DNA from: Clostridia bacterium
Lineage (GTDB): Bacteria > Bacillota > Clostridia > Oscillospirales > QAMX01
Reading direction: 5' to 3'
Assembly (NCBI GenBank): GCA_017556885.1
Contig: JAFYLV010000191.1
Span: forward strand, 1-5,658
Length of the DNA stretch: 5,658 nt
The notes under the pieces were generated by a model. The model saw nothing but the letters and a program-made list of their open reading frames with translations. It had not been told where the DNA came from and searched no databases. Numbering within the stretch: the first letter of the stretch is position 1; every line of letters begins with the position of its first letter. Of this stretch, positions 4,437 to 5,658 are shown piece after piece. Position numbers and translations under genes: made by a program.

Positions 4437-5658
4437 AAAACTCTTACGTCTTTTGCAAAAACTGCATTCTGCTTCTTGCGCTATCCTGCCTTTTCTTCCT
4501 TTCTGCCTGCGGTGAGATGAGCGATAAAGATGCCCTTGCCGCCCTGCACGCAAGCGACGAGGTTTGGATCTCCCACGGGCTTGCCGCGTGGGAAGCCGGC
4601 AAAGAACCGGAAGATCTGTCGCATATCTTCTACGATTACAGTAGTATTGAATATCTTACGTTATATGACCATATGTTTATATATGATGAAGATATTTCCA
4701 TCGCCGTAGCAGAGGGATTCTTCCGTTTCGTGGCAGAGAAGTACGGGCTTTCCGCCGTCATGGACCATGACAAGCGTATTGAGTATAAGACCGAATTTCT
4801 TAAGAGTCTTGGGTTGGATTTCCCCTATCAGACGCAACCGGAAGGCGAGCTTTTTTTTAGCACCGTCGGCTTTCACAGCGATAGTCGGTACGACTATATT
4901 TTCACCCATAATAACGTCAGTTTCTGTTTGACCGATATGAATACCCTAGCATCCACTTCGCAGTACCGTTTTTTTATTTACTATACCACTGATTTTATTA
5001 AAAAGTTTTCCGATTTCGTTAAGCGTGAAGAGCTTGAAGAATACTTTACCTGCGACCGTCGGATCGCCTATCACTGCGAAGAATTAGGCATGGGAGACTA
5101 TTCCACCGGACGCAATGACGGCTATATTATCCTGCGGCAGTACCTTTCCGCCCCCCACGAAGCGGTGCATGCCGCAGCAAACTTTAATGCTGACACCGGA
5201 GCCAACAGAATGCTCGGAGAAGGCCTTGCGGAATATTTCACCGCCGTTTCCGGGTTCAGTATAATGGATACGAATGCCAACGTAACCGCATGTATTATCG
5301 CCGCAAACGGAGATTTTGACAGTTATGCCGCAAGCGGACATGAGAGCGAAAAGCGTTATATTGCACTTTGGAAAGCATACGATGCCGCCGGCGGAAAATA
5401 CGACACGATCGAAGGCTATGACAACAAGCTTTACGCCCATATTTCCGCTGCCTATGACCGCGATTTCGGCTATCCCGATTCCATTCTTCAGGCCCTCTAC
5501 AGAATCGGAATCGATAACCCCGAAAACTTTGACGGAAGTGAACTGACCTACGCGGAAAGCTGCTCCTTTGTCACATGGCTAATTGACAGTTACGATCTGA
5601 AGACGGTACTTGACGCATGGCAGAAAGATGATTTCTCCTGCAGCTTCGGCAAAGATTA
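4433..5658 (+). CDS. Surface lipoprotein, putative gluzincin zinc metallopeptidase (3' truncated by window end)
   Basis: The frame from ATG 4433 stays open for 408 codons to the window edge. The N-terminus is a lipoprotein signal: Lys2 and Lys9, a hydrophobic stretch 11-25, and the lipobox LSAC with the predicted lipidated Cys at 26. The mature protein would be tethered outside the membrane. Residues 242-246 are HEAVH, the zinc-binding HExxH, and residues 262-269 are GEGLAEYF, where E263 corresponds to the third zinc ligand of gluzincins (compare NEGFAEY of M1 aminopeptidases). The 16 residues between H246 and E263 are close to the usual spacing. Further on, YAESCSFVTWLIDSYDL (about 373-389) resembles the YxxxxSFVxYLIxxYG segment common after the active site in peptidase-MA-like proteins. 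Residues 30-240 match nothing I recognise. It starts inside the membrane protein gene (ATGA overlap), with GAGG at 4422-4425 as ribosome site. Substrate unknown; complete length not visible. Confidence 0.85.
   Translation, partial: MKNSYVFCKNCILLLALSCLFFLSACGEMSDKDALAALHASDEVWISHGLAAWEAGKEPEDLSHIFYDYSSIEYLTLYDHMFIYDEDISIAVAEGFFRFVAEKYGLSAVMDHDKRIEYKTEFLKSLGLDFPYQTQPEGELFFSTVGFHSDSRYDYIFTHNNVSFCLTDMNTLASTSQYRFFIYYTTDFIKKFSDFVKREELEEYFTCDRRIAYHCEELGMGDYSTGRNDGYIILRQYLSAPHEAVHAAANFNADTGANRMLGEGLAEYFTAVSGFSIMDTNANVTACIIAANGDFDSYAASGHESEKRYIALWKAYDAAGGKYDTIEGYDNKLYAHISAAYDRDFGYPDSILQALYRIGIDNPENFDGSELTYAESCSFVTWLIDSYDLKTVLDAWQKDDFSCSFGKD

Noticed and set aside
5084..5440. 118-codon minus-strand frame and a 76-codon plus-strand frame near the right end
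   Set aside because: Both overlap the lipoprotein gene, whose frame carries the lipobox and the peptidase motifs; neither shows its own start signals.
1..5658. CRISPR array, insertion sequence, tRNA or rRNA
   Set aside because: No regularly spaced repeats, transposase motifs, terminal inverted repeats or tRNA/rRNA-like sequences were seen; the duplication lacks transposon ends.

Overview
The window looks like a piece of a Clostridia-type Firmicutes chromosome, plausibly a gut Oscillospiraceae/Ruminococcaceae relative. The evidence is strong AGGAGG-type ribosome binding sites, extended -10 promoters (TGnTATAAT), GC-rich housekeeping genes with C-ending codons, and a Gram-positive-style lipoprotein. 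This is an inference from style; no taxonomic marker gene is present. All genes are on the + strand.

Left part (1-1031): the 3' end of purC (purine biosynthesis), an intrinsic terminator, then a complete MutT/NudG-type Nudix hydrolase gene with its own strong terminator. These are ordinary housekeeping genes.

Middle part (990-3861): a tandem duplication. A unit made of terminator, promoter region and a roughly 355-residue regulator (N-terminal XRE-type HTH plus a long helical C-terminal part) occurs twice, at about 990-2181 and 2658-3861. The two promoter regions align without gaps. They share an inverted repeat (GACAnTTTTnTGTC), a TGTC half-site exactly 20 bp further on, and an extended -10 box, which suggests auto- or cross-regulation. 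Between the units, and apparently co-transcribed with the first regulator, lies a cysteine-rich 157-residue protein resembling YkgJ-type metal or Fe-S binding proteins.

Right part (3854-5658): downstream of the second regulator are a possible 17-codon ORF with an excellent Shine-Dalgarno, a four-helix membrane protein, and, overlapping it by ATGA, a lipoprotein that runs off the window. That lipoprotein is open for 408 codons. It carries a lipobox and a gluzincin metallopeptidase signature (HEAVH followed by GEGLAEYF).

Working model (inference): two paralogous helical-domain regulators each head a short operon with a different cargo. The first controls a Cys-rich cytoplasmic protein. The second controls a membrane protein plus a surface-anchored zinc peptidase. 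Domain layout and the small ORF recall peptide-responsive (RRNPP-like) systems, but no peptide-binding residue or cognate peptide is proven here.
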